Below are positions 1 to 11,700 of a DNA stretch of 64,000 bases, in pieces. A program made the position numbers and the translations under genes. Where the stretch lies: contig CH003381.1 in assembly GCA_000149265.1 (NCBI GenBank), positions 687,142 to 751,141 on the forward strand, in the 5' to 3' direction. A model generated the notes under the pieces. The model worked only from the letters and a program-made list of their open reading frames with translations, did not search any database and had not been told where the DNA came from. Positions within the stretch are counted from its first letter, which is position 1. Each line of letters starts with the position of its first letter. The DNA is from Ciona savignyi (Eukaryota; Chordata; Ascidiacea; Phlebobranchia; Cionidae).

Positions 1-797
1 CTGTGGTGTATTTCTCGCATTTGCTCCAAATATGCTTCAGAGAGTGGATATTGCGGTTCTTCGTAACAAACAAAACTTGTCGTCGCATCGTTAGGCGATA
101 AGTCGTTTTGCTTTAGAAAACTTAGAAATGAGGATCGAATTTGTCTAAATTCCGCGTGTCTGCAAAATCATAAAAATAATACAATTAGTTTAAATAAAAA
201 AACAGAGCAACACATTAAATGATACTCCAATTTGCTGGCCTGTTCGAGTAAGACTAGTTCTGGGTCCATTTCCTGCTACTAGTTTATTTGTTGTGTGACA
301 TTTTTACCTGCTGTCGTACTTCATTTTAAGGTCAACTTTTTTCCTAGAGAGACGATCGATATTGGCTTGGGACAAATCACTTTGTTCGCTCAAGTTTAGT
401 GGATCTTCTCCTAAACTCTTGCACAGTCGATTCCCATCAGCCACGAGATTTTCTATTACTTCAGATCGCTTCTTTTTTATATCATTGAGACGAATGATTA
501 GTTTTTCTCACTCGAGATTCCTGGTAAATTTGTCAACAATAATGAAATATGTTAAATAGACAACAACACGCGTTTGTACAAATTGAGTAATGACAGGAAG
601 CATGAAATATTATTATAATATTCGTGCGAAAAACAGAACGTAATAATAGAAAAATACAAAATATAAAATAAGGTAATATAAATAATAAGAAATTTTATAG
701 AAAAAATATTAGAAATAAATATATAGCAATAGTATGCTCATGCTTTACGTAAGTTGGCAAAAGCAGGGTGGTTATAAAATTTGATAGAATAATAAGT

Positions 798-908
798 AAG
801 CTATTACACAAAGACTTATCAAGCTATTACACAAAGACTTATCAAGCTATTACACAAAGACTTATCAAGCTATTACACAAAGACTTATCAAGCTATTACA
901 CAAAGACT
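798..908. repeat. 23-bp minisatellite, five units (copy A)
   Basis: Five head-to-tail units of about 23 bp (core ctattacacaaagactta) lie in the intron between PRC1-like exons 2 and 3. The same array with the same unit number is found in copy B at 12005-12114, so it predates the duplication. Confidence 0.95.
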
Positions 909-1329
909 GGGTGCAAACTCACGAATATATGTGTACCTGAGAAACTAAACCGTCTCGGATTGCACCGGTGCTCTCATTCGAACAGTTCACCGAAACTTCA
1001 TTCAACTCTTCACTTTCCATACCGAGTTGTATTGCCACCACTCTCGATTCCTCTGTAAATCGTAATAAATTATCGCGAATCTTCCTTTCCATCATTTCTT
1101 CCTCGTTCAGCATATTCCCCATAAGCGTCTCAATCTCTTCAGCAACCCTTGCGCGTCGAGTTGAAATCTGTGAAATAAATTTTAGCGGTTTTGGATATAT
1201 TAATTTGTTCATGACCCGGTTCGGATGAGCGGATAGCTTATCTCACCTAAAAGAAAATGGCTGTGGGCTGTCCATTCTGCACACATCTTACCAGATTTAA
1301 ACACGCAATATTGTGATAAGTTAAGCTTC

Positions 1330-1545
1330 ACATCGCGTCCACCGTCGGGTTACCGGAGTTATTGCATTGTGTTGTGTATGATTCAAACGTCCCTTTACAA
1401 TTTAGTAGAACCCATTAATCCGCTGGGTTTAGGAAATGTGCGTTAATTAAGTGCCTTGCCCAAGGACACAACCGACTAGCTAGCGACCAGTTTCTAACCT
1501 GCAACCCTTCGGCTGAGAGGCAACGCACTAAACCACCAGACTAAA
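1330..1545 (-). repeat. SINE-like repeat (5' and middle part)
   Basis: Reverse-oriented copy of the main dispersed repeat, recognised by gttaccggagttattgca and ccttgcccaaggacacaac. It lies in PRC1-like intron 1 of copy A. The tail-side half present in copy B (12630 onward) is missing here. Confidence 0.8.
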
Positions 1546-1689
1546 GATGCTGGCAAATATTATTAATAAAGCAAAATACAAAATGTAAATACCAGATTAT
1601 CATCCATTCCGACTCTTCTCCAAAGCTCGTTCATTCTTCTGTTAAGCTCAATTGCACCATCCGATACGAAAAGATATCTCACTCGACAT

Positions 1690-4433
1690 GGCTGTACTTG
1701 GTCGAGATTTCTAGACTCAGAATTTCTAAATTTAGTTGGTTTTCACCGAGTTGTTGTTATGAAACATTCAAAAATAATAACACTGGTTTGCTGGTTTATA
1801 AATCACTTTAACAAAAAAAGTTACGCGAAATAAAAGGTAATTATGAAAGCAATCTTGGAAACATAGACAATTCGTTCTGAAATTGAACTGAAAAATCGTT
1901 TTTCTTTCACGTATGGTGCGAATAATGATTAGTTTTATCACCTAAGACTCGACGTTCGGCGTTACACTGCAGCAGAAGTTGCAAGTCTATAAGACGCAGG
2001 GGCACAGAAGGAAATTGGACACATGTAGCGACCTCACGTCACACAACACAATAATAAGGAAAATTCGCTTTTCGCCTCAGTCTATCTTTTGTTTAATATG
2101 TGCTGCAACTAATTGTGATGGGCAGATCTCATATCCACCGCCCTCCCCTGAAGTTTAATTTAAATTGCATTAATTTGTTGTGGATGAAATCTCAACCAGA
2201 TACTGGATGTCCATCATTGGGTTATGGAATATATTGTAATTTTTCCGATTAACACGTCGATAATATGTCGGTCCTTCCGCTTTCTTAAGGTAGCCTATTC
2301 TTACCATCTTCAACGACTTTACGATCTCAAATTCTCTTTAATAAAATATGTCCATATTTTATTGAGACTCACCTTTGAGAAAAAATTGTTTTTTTAACTC
2401 CATTCTTTAAATAGTGTGTAGTTTATGCACGATTTTCTTCTAAATGTTAAAATTTTAAAAAGTGATCAAATAAACTTTCTTTAAAACTGACACACACCCA
2501 ACAGGAATCCGGTCAAATGACAAAAAAATGAGTGCTTCCAATTGATCTAGTCGATGGTACGTGGTAAAATATAGGTTGTTCGGATTTTCAAGCGCTCCAT
2601 TAATATTGGTTGGTCGAGTACTTTAGTTATTCGTTTACCTGTCAATGACAGTTTGGGGAAAATAGGCCATAAAATCAAAGAAATGAGTGGCGAGTGGAGT
2701 TTGTGTAATATGCTCAAAAACGGCTGGAGGTTTTGTAAAATTTCGACAAAAGTTTGATAGAACTTGTCGTTCAAAATGTCTTCGATAGACATGTATAGCT
2801 CGTAACTGAGCCAAAAATTAAGTGTTTTTAAAAAAAAACACAACATCTTGGCTATACTATATAAAGTGGATTTCCGAGTATAGTGTGATATATTCTTTCA
2901 TTCATGGGTTCACTAGAACACTATTTATGTTTTATCCCACTGAGTTTAGAAAACGAAAAAAATCGTCATACGGGACTCTGTTAAAAAAGGGACACCAATA
3001 ATGGGTGACCAGTCAACTGAACCCCTTACAACTGAACCCCTTACAACTGAGCCCCTACAACTGAACCCCTTTACAACTGAACCCCTTTTAACCGAACGCT
3101 TTTAATTGAAAAAGGGGGTTCAGTTGTAAAGAGGTTCAATTGAAATGGGTTCAGTTGTAAAGGAGTTCAGTTTAAAGGGGTTCAGTTAAAAGGAGTTCAG
3201 TTGTAAGGGGCTTAATTGTAGGGGTTTAGTTGTAAAGGGTTCAGTTGTAAGGGTTCAGTTGTAAGGGGTTCAGTTGTAAGGGGTTCAGTTGTAAGGGGTT
3301 CAGTTGTCATGGAACCCAATAATGCACATATGCGATATATATATCACACCGACAATCGTGAGTTTACGAGTTTTGGAACAATTGCAGTGCGTTGTATATG
3401 ATTGAAACGATTCTTCAATAGAATCTAGTAGAACCAGGCAATGTTCGTTAAATGCCTTCTCAGCATGTATTCGTCTAGTAGGCGGTGGGTTTCGATTCGT
3501 TTAACCTTTCGAAAGCTTGCACCACCTACCGACCGTACTGAACTATACTCCGTCGAAAACATGTTATCTACGGTGCTAGGTTCACACTTTACAGACTTCT
3601 TAACAAGTACTGCTATCATTACCAGAGATGACGTAATTTGGTAACAGTTTTTACGAGTCAAAAACGCTGACGCACTTAAACCCACTATAACCGACAGAAT
3701 CAAAAAAACAGGAATGTCGTTCAACTAATCGGGGATAACTGTGCCTGGCCCGGCGCCACAATAAAGTTTGTTTGCTGTCTCAGGGGAAGTGTACACATTA
3801 GCAGATACTTACCTTAAGCATTGTCAAAACGCATTGGAATTTAATGCTCGGCAGTATAGCCTGTGTGTGTAATGAACTGGGATTAGCAAGTATCGGTTTG
3901 TTCAGGGTGTTTTTGTTTGATTAGAAGATGAAACTTTATCTAATATTTTATTTCTTGGACAAAACATAATTTAAACTTAAATATATTAAATTGATACACC
4001 AACGTGTCAATAATAAATGGATTATTCTTTCAGGGCTTAAACAGCATCTTGGGTTAAGGTATAATTTCAGGTTTACAGTTTTATATAGGTTAAAGCAAAA
4101 TCTGCTATGTTAGCATCACATTTTGTTGGGATATGTGCATTTATGTGTTTTATGCATTTGTCTTCAAGTTAAACAGAAAACAAGATTTCTAATTCTAGTT
4201 GTATTATTTAATTCTAGTTTCACGTAACTGCTTCATTAGCTCGTCTTATTAAAATAAAAAAAATTAATATTTAAATAAAAAAAAAATTTTCCTGATTTTG
4301 TTCTAGTTCTGTTAAATACCGGCTTTTGTATCACTAAGTGTGATATCCAGCTATTATCACTTCGTGGGCATGGTATATTTCATTACTTCCCATTAGTAGT
4401 ACTTTCTTCCAAGTGTAACACAATTTGACATAG
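1690..4433. other. Divergent spacer between PRC1-like and peptidase heads (copy A)
   Basis: No coding sequence is recognised. The spacer contains a TATA-like ctatataaag near 2858, the fold-back insertion 3004-3315, a degraded SINE fragment at about 3340-3480, and AT-rich sequence with no other structure that I can name. The copy B counterpart is 13063-15495. Confidence 0.6.
3004..3315. mobile_element. Fold-back element made of ttcagttgtaagggg units, absent from copy B
   Basis: About 312 bp of short units: the left arm reads as repeats of acaactgaacccctt and the right arm as its complement ggggttcagttgtaa, with a small spacer near 3105-3115, so the whole could fold into a long hairpin. It is flanked by a 9-bp direct repeat ccaataatg at 2995-3003 and 3316-3324. 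The corresponding place in copy B (14379-14387, cctataatg) has a single copy and no insert, which is a natural empty site. No coding capacity. Confidence 0.85.
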
Positions 4434-5312
4434 ATGTCTAGAAAGGTGATCGGGTTAACAATTGTTGTAGCGTGTATTGGAATCGGGTTAGGAGTGGTGA
4501 TCGGCTATTTCTCGCACACACCCCAAGCTCCAACAAACCCGGAATGGGTTGCAACGGTGGAAACCTTCTTTCGTGACTTGGACGAAGGTTTTCTTTCCAC
4601 ATTCGTGGATGGTATACAAGCGGATAATATAAGGAACAATTTGCAGTAAGCAATCGTTGATTTTAAGGATTATTTATTTTGCACAGATTGTTTAAAGCAA
4701 TATCAGGAGTCTCTAAATAACACTTATTTTTTGCAATGTTCGTTATCCGAATTATTAGCTATATATATGGGTTCTACCAAAAATTGAAAAAACGTTAATG
4801 GTTTTTACCAAAATTGAAGCAACGTGGCAATCATGTACAACACACAACAGTTATCCCGGTAAACAGGTCTGTGCAAAGCAATCTGACTATCACTCGTGTG
4901 AGAACGCTCATTTGCGTAAGCGCGATGTAATCTGACGAGTGGCCGTGTTCCTTTTATGGGGATTAACATCAATATCCTATCCTTTTAATTACACATTTCA
5001 GCAAAGTAATTTTGCAGATTCTTCGCCGATCAGCCGCACATGGCAACTTCCCCACGAGACGAGGCATTGGCCAATCACATCAATCAATTATGGACCGACC
5101 AGTTGGACAGCTCCAGCATGAAAGCATATCAAATAATGCACGGGCTGCTATCAGAAGATCCAAATAAACCGAACACTTTCACAGTGGTTGATGAAAGCAA
5201 CAATGAATTCTTCAGGTCAAGGCAAACAGAGATAGTCTATGAAGAATACATGAAAAATCCAGAATCTATAGTTCCTTATTTCAACGCATTTGGACCTCCC
5301 GGGGATGTTCAG
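4434..5312 (+). pseudogene. NAALAD-like peptidase, truncated duplicate (exons 1-2 only)
   Basis: Exon 1 is 4434-4645 and exon 2 is 5018-5312, with the same splice sites and phases as the gene at 15496. Both exons are open. Exon 2 encodes the same protein as copy B, and exon 1 differs at two residues (Q for K in the stalk, G for D in DLDEGF). The encoded part is the cytoplasmic tip, the membrane anchor and the start of the ectodomain. No zinc ligand is included. Homology to the parent stops in intron 2 near 6453 and no later exons follow, so a functional peptidase is not encoded. A short membrane-anchored product cannot be excluded. Confidence 0.85.
4778..4925 (+). repeat. Degraded SINE fragment (copy A)
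   Basis: It matches the tail-side half of the SINE family (gggttctaccaaa, acaacacacaacag, cggtaaac). It lies in peptidase intron 1 and is also present at 15840-15990 in copy B. Confidence 0.6.
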
Positions 5313-5406
5313 GTGACGTAGTATGAGTATTACGTCACTATGTAAATAGGAGAGTGTTCGTTTACTTTGTTTGTTTCCTAAGTTAGTGTTGGTATTTGTA
5401 CTATTT

Positions 5407-5545
5407 TTTCACCGGCCTCGGTTTCGAACCAAACTCGTTGCTAGGAGTTGTAAACCCAACATGTTGCTAAGACCCTATATTTTTGTATGTAAGTCTGTAT
5501 ATTATGTATCGGTCGCGTTAACCATTTAGCCACACGACCGTACAA
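5407..5545 (-). repeat. Second repeat family, tRNA-like (copy A)
   Basis: On the minus strand it reads from gtacggtcgtgtggc through a gap to a B-box-like ttcgaaacc. Relatives are at 5936-6030, 7795-7865, 16468-16580 and 18870-18975. Confidence 0.6.
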
Positions 5546-6024
5546 GGTATTTGCAATGATGCTGTGGGCTGAAAACCGTCTAGGCTACATGCTGTGCACC
5601 ACTGACAATATTCTCTCGCACACGGCATATTAATGGACAGCGCATTGTTTCAATATTCAAGAAATAGGTCGACTACAAATAAAACTTTTGAATGTCAAAG
5701 ATTATATATTGAGCAATCCTTTTGCATAACTTGGTGAATTAGTGCGTCGCATTTTAGCCGAATGGTTGCAGATCCAAAGCTGGTTGTTAGCTACATCAAA
5801 TTGAAGGCATTTAAGGGCTACATTGTATCTAAAGGGGTAAAATATACCTAAAAGAAGAATTGGTGAAAACTCTATAAATGTTCATATGGATAAGAAAACC
5901 GCAGCACCTTCCAGTGCAACTCCCTGTAAAGCGAGTTTTTTTTTCGAGCCAAGTTTCGAACCGTTGATGGGCTCGTCACCAGGACCGTTTTTTTGTATGA
6001 GAGTCTGTATATATATGTATCGGT

Positions 6025-6262
6025 CGCCGTCAGATCACCTTGCGCCCACCGTCAGGTTACCTAAGCTATTGCTGTGTGTTGTATAGGCCTATATGTTAAA
6101 CACGTTCCTTCAATTTGGCAGAACCCATCAATTCGCTGGGTTCAGGCAATGTCCGTAAAGTGTCTTGCCCAAGGACACAACCGACTAGCTAGCTACCAGT
6201 TTTGCACCTGTGACCTTTCGATTGAAAGGCGACGCACTTAACCGCCTAACCGGCCGGACTAA
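6025..6262 (-). repeat. SINE-like repeat (copy A)
   Basis: Copy of the main repeat family lacking its tail; the tail position is occupied by a fragment of the second, tRNA-like family (about 5936-6030). The copy B equivalent (16813-17120) is complete, so this copy was altered after duplication or the two are alternative alleles of the site. Confidence 0.75.
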
Positions 6263-6453
6263 TTACAAAATTATCCGTCGAAAAAGTACGGATTAATTGA
6301 AAAATTTTGTAATTTTTAGGACAGTAGCCCTTCGTAAAGGGGTTAAACTTTTTACTTTCGTCTTCTTTCGTTTTCCGCGTTTAATATTTCTAGGTAAAAC
6401 AACTTTGGTTATTTAAATGTGTGTTTTTCTGAGGAACAATGGTGGTGATTCCC

Positions 6454-8251
6454 ACCAAAGTTCTTTTACCTAGAAATATAAAGTGAAAAGTTAAACCCCT
6501 TAACAAGGGGCTACGTTTGTGTTTTAGATATTCTTCATCGCACTTTTTCCTTGGAGCAAAATCGCGTATAAAAGACCTCATTTCATCAGAGAAACACAGA
6601 CACGGAGATGTCTAGGCTTACAGCACTGTGTTCCAAATCCACAGTCTGTATAGCCTAGGCCCTGGTGCTCTCGAGGGCGGGAATACGCTTAACGTACCCT
6701 ACAGCCCGTCCCCACTTATCAAACTACGTAGCCGGTTATGCTTATGCATTATTGTAATTGTACCGTTGCGCTTATCGGAGTCAAACTGTAATAATAAAGC
6801 TAAACTGCTACCCGTCTACCTTGTAAAGTCTATAAAGTTATTAATCAATAAGCAGCCGCTACACAATATTTCTATTGAAAAGACGTGCTACCAGCAGAGC
6901 CATTTCATTGTACGAAAATTTGGTTGTATAATAAACCTGTCTAAATTCAGACCAACCACCTTGGTTTTAAGCATGTTTGGCTGTTTGTCTATTAGACTAA
7001 ACATAAATACCGTAAAACCTATATTTAACCAACGCCATCTCTTTTTGAATACCTCTAATAGAACAACACTATAAGAGAATGGTTGAAGAATAGATTGCCG
7101 TGGCGCTCAAATAAAGGTTTTAAGATACGTGTTTAAAAATAGAATTCGCCGTCTCAATATAAACGCTAAACGAATCGGCGACATACAAATATTTAGAAAG
7201 AACAGTATATTTTAAATTAAACAGTAAAGCATTCATACACAGAAGTCTTAAATACAAGTTTGGTATTTAAATTTCAAAAGAAGTCCACCCCAATTGCACT
7301 GCTTCTACAATTCGGTTGTTGCTTTAATACTCCGTTAAATTCACCAACAAATTCATCAGCCGCAAGCAAACCATGGTCGATGGTGTCGTCTGATCGGTGG
7401 GGTTCGTTCTGAATGGTTTCGCTAAACATCGCAGCGGTCGCATTCTGACGATCCTGTTAAAAATTAAGGACAACACACCAAAAATTAAGGATAACACAAT
7501 AAAAATTAGGAATAACACAATAAAAATTAAGGATAACATACCAAAAATTAAGGATAACACACCAAGAATTAGGGATAACACATCAAATTAAGGATAACAT
7601 CAATGATAATGTTATTAATAAATTAAGGATGTACAGAAAACCACACCTTCACCACCCATCCAGTAGTATGGGAATGAGGTATACTGTAAATCTGGGCTCA
7701 TTACTTCCATAACAATCTAAGGCACATAATATTGTATGGTTAACACTTAGCGGGCATTGTAACGATTACAGCATTTTAAAAATCATCAGATTTTTACCCG
7801 TTTTTTTGAACCCGTAATGAACTCATCACTAAGAACGTTTTTATAATGAAATATGTACGGTCGGTCGTAATGAAACTGTAAGCTTACGATGACATAAAAC
7901 CATCTTTTAACGACTCTCCACGGACTTAGTTACATATTGTGCATGTGTTGTTCAATCAATATGAATAAAGTAAATCTACCTTCAACGACGATTGATATCC
8001 AATTTGATTTCCAAGTCTATCTGCATTTGGAACATGGAGGCGTAGCTGACCATAATCTGGCAAAAAATGTTTTTGACTGTTTAGGAGTTTTTAATCCACT
8101 TTGTACAATATTGACCTATTTTTGTCTATAATGTTACGTTTTCTTTAAAGGAAATAATATTGAAATCAAATTAACAGTAGAATGGATTTAAAAGTCGTTT
8201 GGTGTCACGATTCGTCCTTATATATCCCTTTTGATAAAAATCGACCAAAGT
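6454..8251. other. Non-coding stretch between duplication junction and PRC1-like 3' end
   Basis: An inverted repeat spans about 6337-6503: aatatttctaggtaaaa on one arm and its complement ttttacctagaaatata on the other, next to the duplication border. Further right lies the minisatellite 7458-7600. The open frame at 6628-7074 has no ATG start, no recognisable product and biased low-complexity composition, so I do not call it a gene. Confidence 0.5.
7458..7600. repeat. 21-bp minisatellite, about seven units
   Basis: Tandem units of 20-22 bp with core aaaaattaaggataacaca, slightly diverged. They lie in the non-coding stretch downstream of the PRC1-like gene. Confidence 0.9.
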
Positions 8252-8442
8252 TTAAAAATATACTATGCTACAAAAGGTTAAATGAGGTTGCAGACCTTTG
8301 TTTTCACCCTTTGTCAAGAACACGTTTCGTATGTTGCTTTCAGATTTACTTCGTCTACGTCTCTTTCTTATTTCCTTTGCTTGTTGAATTAAATCCTCTC
8401 TGTTTGACATCGTGTCAGTGGTCCAAGCTGAAGTTCCTGCGC
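8252..8442 (-). CDS. Possible alternative last exon of the PRC1-like gene
   Basis: A splice acceptor (gtgtacag) at 8443 is followed by 63 open codons in the phase left by an internal donor in exon 8 (GCAG/GTAGAT). The peptide includes MSNREDLIQQAKEIRK and a run of basic residues, plausible for the basic C-terminal tail of PRC1 proteins. There is no similarity I can recognise beyond composition. The alternative is that exon 8 simply ends at its own stop. Confidence 0.35.
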
Positions 8443-8761
8443 CTGTACACAGGTGTTGTTGTTGGGAACGATTAACATTATTTAACTGATTGATTAGATA
8501 AATCTATATCTCAACGATTATTGGGCATCCGCAAATATATTGGCAATAACATCGGATAGTGGTAATAGCCCAATCTTCAAATTTATGCTGTGTGGTTGTG
8601 ATAGGTTTACGCCAACAACAGATAAAAGTAACACTGTTAATTAAGGTTACAAGTATTTGCCTTGATATAAGTAAAAAAAACAATGATTCCGAAAAACCCT
8701 TAACATTTGAATTAAAACAGACACCATGGAATGGCTCAATGGCTGGAATCGACAGCAAATT

Positions 8762-11700
8762 TTACAATCTACCTGCTTTTTCCTTATTGGTTTTTCGAGG
8801 AAGCGACGCGTATTTTCCAACTATCGACTTCACCGGGTAACTTCGAATGTCCCCCCATGACGTGATATATCCAGCCGAGCTGTCGTCCATGCTCCGATCA
8901 TCGTGACGCTTCTTCTTCGATGCCGGAGGATAAAGAAGCTTTTTGAGGTCGGATTTCTTAGGGTTGGAGCTGCCATATCTCGCTTCTTCTTCCGTTTGCT
9001 TTTTTCTTTTCATTTTCCGATTATTAATAAAGCTCGAGTGAATTCTATCCAAGTCTTCCCACTTGGCTGCGAAATATTCCTCAAGGTTCTTCCCATTGAT
9101 GATAAAGCGATCGTTACCTTATGACAAATATAAATATTCTTTATTCTAAGATTTTTTTGGTGGTTAGCTAAAAAAAACAAATTGTGGGCTTAGCGCGAGT
9201 TGGTGGTCTTAGACCAAGCACTCTAGGTGCAATGTGGAAATTAATCCACTTGGGGGTAGTATCCCTAGTATGTGGGTGCTGGCAGAGACACCCTTCGCAG
9301 GCCTCTCTCCACAGCGTCCAAGCCACGTAGGTAGGGGTGGTTTCTATTACTTAAGGTAACCCAAAAACCTTTATTCACGCCCTCCAGTGGTGAGACTGGA
9401 GACTGCGCTGGCTAACCGCACTACTACAGGGTAATACGATTCTCGCAGCTCAGACCGAGTCGTTCGAATTATAACATTATCGAAGTAATATGATTCTAGG
9501 GCCGGGAAAAGTGAATATATAGGTCACGCTCATACCTAATAAATAAAGTAAGAATTTTTCCTAATTCAAATAAAGAATAACTCAATTGATAAATGTAGTA
9601 AACTAAGTGCAGATGCCGAAAGTACAGGCATTATGTGTCTAAACTACAATTTGTGGCGTCCCATGTTAGTTTAACTAAACAGAAGCGGAAAGATGAAAAT
9701 TTAAAACCGTAAAAACGAAGTTTATGGCACTCTTCAATGTTCATCAAAATGTAATTTTGAGAGGGCAAAGTTCAATCGAGGTACCTTTGTTCGTTTCGGA
9801 GATTTCCAAAATTTGTTTTTCTTGTTTCACCAGTTGATGTTTGAGTGCCTTGCGCGCCCTCTCATCTCTAAGCAACTGACCACCTGTAATACGAGGGAAT
9901 CAATTCAAATGGCCGGTTTATTGTTCGCGCTCAGATCAGCCAAATATTCGAAACGACTGCACGTACGGCATGTATGTTTTAAACACCCTACGATTTGTAC
10001 CTTTCCACTACAAAATAAGGTATAATAAGCAACATAAGAAAGAATATTATTGCCATCTCTGGGGACAAGAAAACACAGGGTTGTTAAAACACAGTTATTC
10101 GTCAAATAACCTATTCCCACAGTTGGTTTAAGTTATAGTCTAACAGTGTTTTGTTTAGCTTTAACCCATTACACAACTATAGGTCACAGCCATTTCGGCT
10201 AACGGTCGACGTTCACTCTACCGATTGACTGCATGTTATGTATGTTTCAGTAGCGTCAAGTCTCAATTATATACCTCTGTTCTTCAGGCGCTCAGGATCC
10301 TGGCTTTTTTGGTGTAGTTCAATCAATTTTTCAAACGAGTTATCCCAATCATGCAATGGTTTCGTTATTCGTGCTCTTTGCACCATGCCCCTCTTTATAT
10401 TTTCAGCCTCCTTTTCAAAGTTCTCTGTGTGACTTCGCAACTGCTCGTTCTGTAAATTAACATGCAGTGAATAAGCTGACAAGCAGTGCAATTCTCTGAT
10501 CACTTTGAACCCTTCTTTGGGTTACCGGAGCTAATGCAGTGTATGTTGCCTTATTTTTGATAGAATTTATTAATCCAATCGAATGGGTTCGGACGATGCT
10601 ATGTGTTTAGACCAAGTAAACATCCGACTAGGTATAATATACAATTGATAATTATTAAATGATGTCAAAAATAACTTGAGAGAAATCCTTTTTTTAAATG
10701 CCGATATATATTCCCAGAGTCACCTATTTCCCAGAAGAACGTGACTACAAATTTAGATTCCTAGAAAGCACCAAGTATCGGAACTAAATAAACGTTTACC
10801 GTCCCATTCTCATAAAGATCAAAGCCAAGCATGCTATCATCATCCAACATATAAGCTTGACTACGAAGTGATTTTATATTGGCGATGGCGCTTTCCATTC
10901 GTTTAAGAAGTTGTCCTCGTACAATTACTTTTAATTCAGAAGAATATTTGTCCAATCTGTTAACCAACGATTCTTCAATCTGCAAAACAAGGTTTTTTTT
11001 GCCACGACATTATACATAGTATCTGAAGCATTGTCAACGACAACGGCAATATGTTTTGGCTAAGGTCGTTTAAATAGGAAAAAGGGGGTTTACCTTGCTC
11101 GGAAACTCCAAATATTTTGCCCGAAATGTCTCAGTTTCTTTGGCGCTTGAATTGGATTCTCTCCACAATTTAGTTATTTCTTTTCTGAAGTGTACCGCCT
11201 TGTTCCTGTGGTGTATTTCTCGCATTTGCTCCAAATATGCTTCAGAGAGCGGATATTGCGGTTCTTCGTAACAAACAAAGCTTGTCGTCGCATCGTTTGG
11301 CGATAAGTCGTTTTGCTTTAGAAAACTTAGAAATGAAGATCGAATTTTTCTAAATTCCGCGTGTCTGCAAAATCATAAAAATAATACAATTAGTTTAAAT
11401 AAAAAAAAAAACAGAGCAACACATTAAATTATACTCCAATTTGCTGGCCTGTTTGAGTAAGACTAGTTCTGGGTCCATTTCTTTCTACTAGATCTTTTGT
11501 TGTGTGACATTTTTACCTGCTGTCGTACTTCATTTTAAGGTCAGCTTTTTTCCTAGAGAGACGATCGATATTGGCTTGGGACAAATCACTTTGTTCGCTC
11601 AAGTTTAGTGGATCTTCTCCTAAACTCTTGCACAGTCGATTCCCATCAGCCACGAGATTTTCAATTACTTCAGATCGCTTCTTTTTTATATCATTGAGAC

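Larger units (their letters stand above)
1..1689 (-). pseudogene. PRC1/MAP65-like gene, duplicated 5' part, frameshifted
   Basis: Four exon equivalents of the gene at 8762-13062 are present on the minus strand: 1593-1689 (exon 1), 937-1167 (exon 2), 308-520 (exon 3) and 1-159 (exon 4, cut by the window edge). Splice sites are retained. Exon 1 is 97 instead of 96 nt, because an A run at 669-672 of the 1600s (1669-1672) has one extra base, which leads to an early stop eight codons later. Exon 3 is 213 instead of 212 nt, because the T run at 502-506 has one extra base, again leading to a stop. Exons 2 and 4 stay open. Two separate frameshifts, absent from copy B, argue for a decaying duplicate. 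Assembly error in homopolymers is the alternative. What lies left of position 1 cannot be judged. Confidence 0.8.
1..6453. repeat. Large segmental duplication, copy A (left)
   Basis: This segment matches 11206-17296 nearly base for base, with scattered substitutions and indels; the offset is about 11.06 to 11.2 kb. It carries the first exons of a PRC1-like gene (minus), a divergent spacer, and exons 1-2 of a NAALAD-like peptidase (plus). Similarity ends inside peptidase intron 2, near the shared motif ggtggt(g/a)attccc. The left border lies outside the window. A tandem duplication with a unit of about 11 kb is the simplest reading, because the rest of the PRC1-like gene (8762-11206) sits between the copies. 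Copy-specific differences include a fold-back insertion at 3004-3315 here and a full SINE tail only in copy B. Confidence 0.95.

Noticed and set aside
798-908. 23-bp repeated units that could suggest a CRISPR-like array
   Set aside because: The units are contiguous with no unique spacers, lie in an intron of an animal gene, and recur unchanged in the duplicate. It is a minisatellite.
919-1212. Long plus-strand frame opposite PRC1-like exon 2 (968-1228, also 12175-12420)
   Set aside because: It is the shadow of the conserved minus-strand coiled-coil exon.
6628-7074. 148-codon plus-strand open frame
   Set aside because: It starts at a non-ATG codon, has no domain or splice context and no hydrophobic or charged pattern typical of a protein I know. 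It lies beside repeat-derived sequence.
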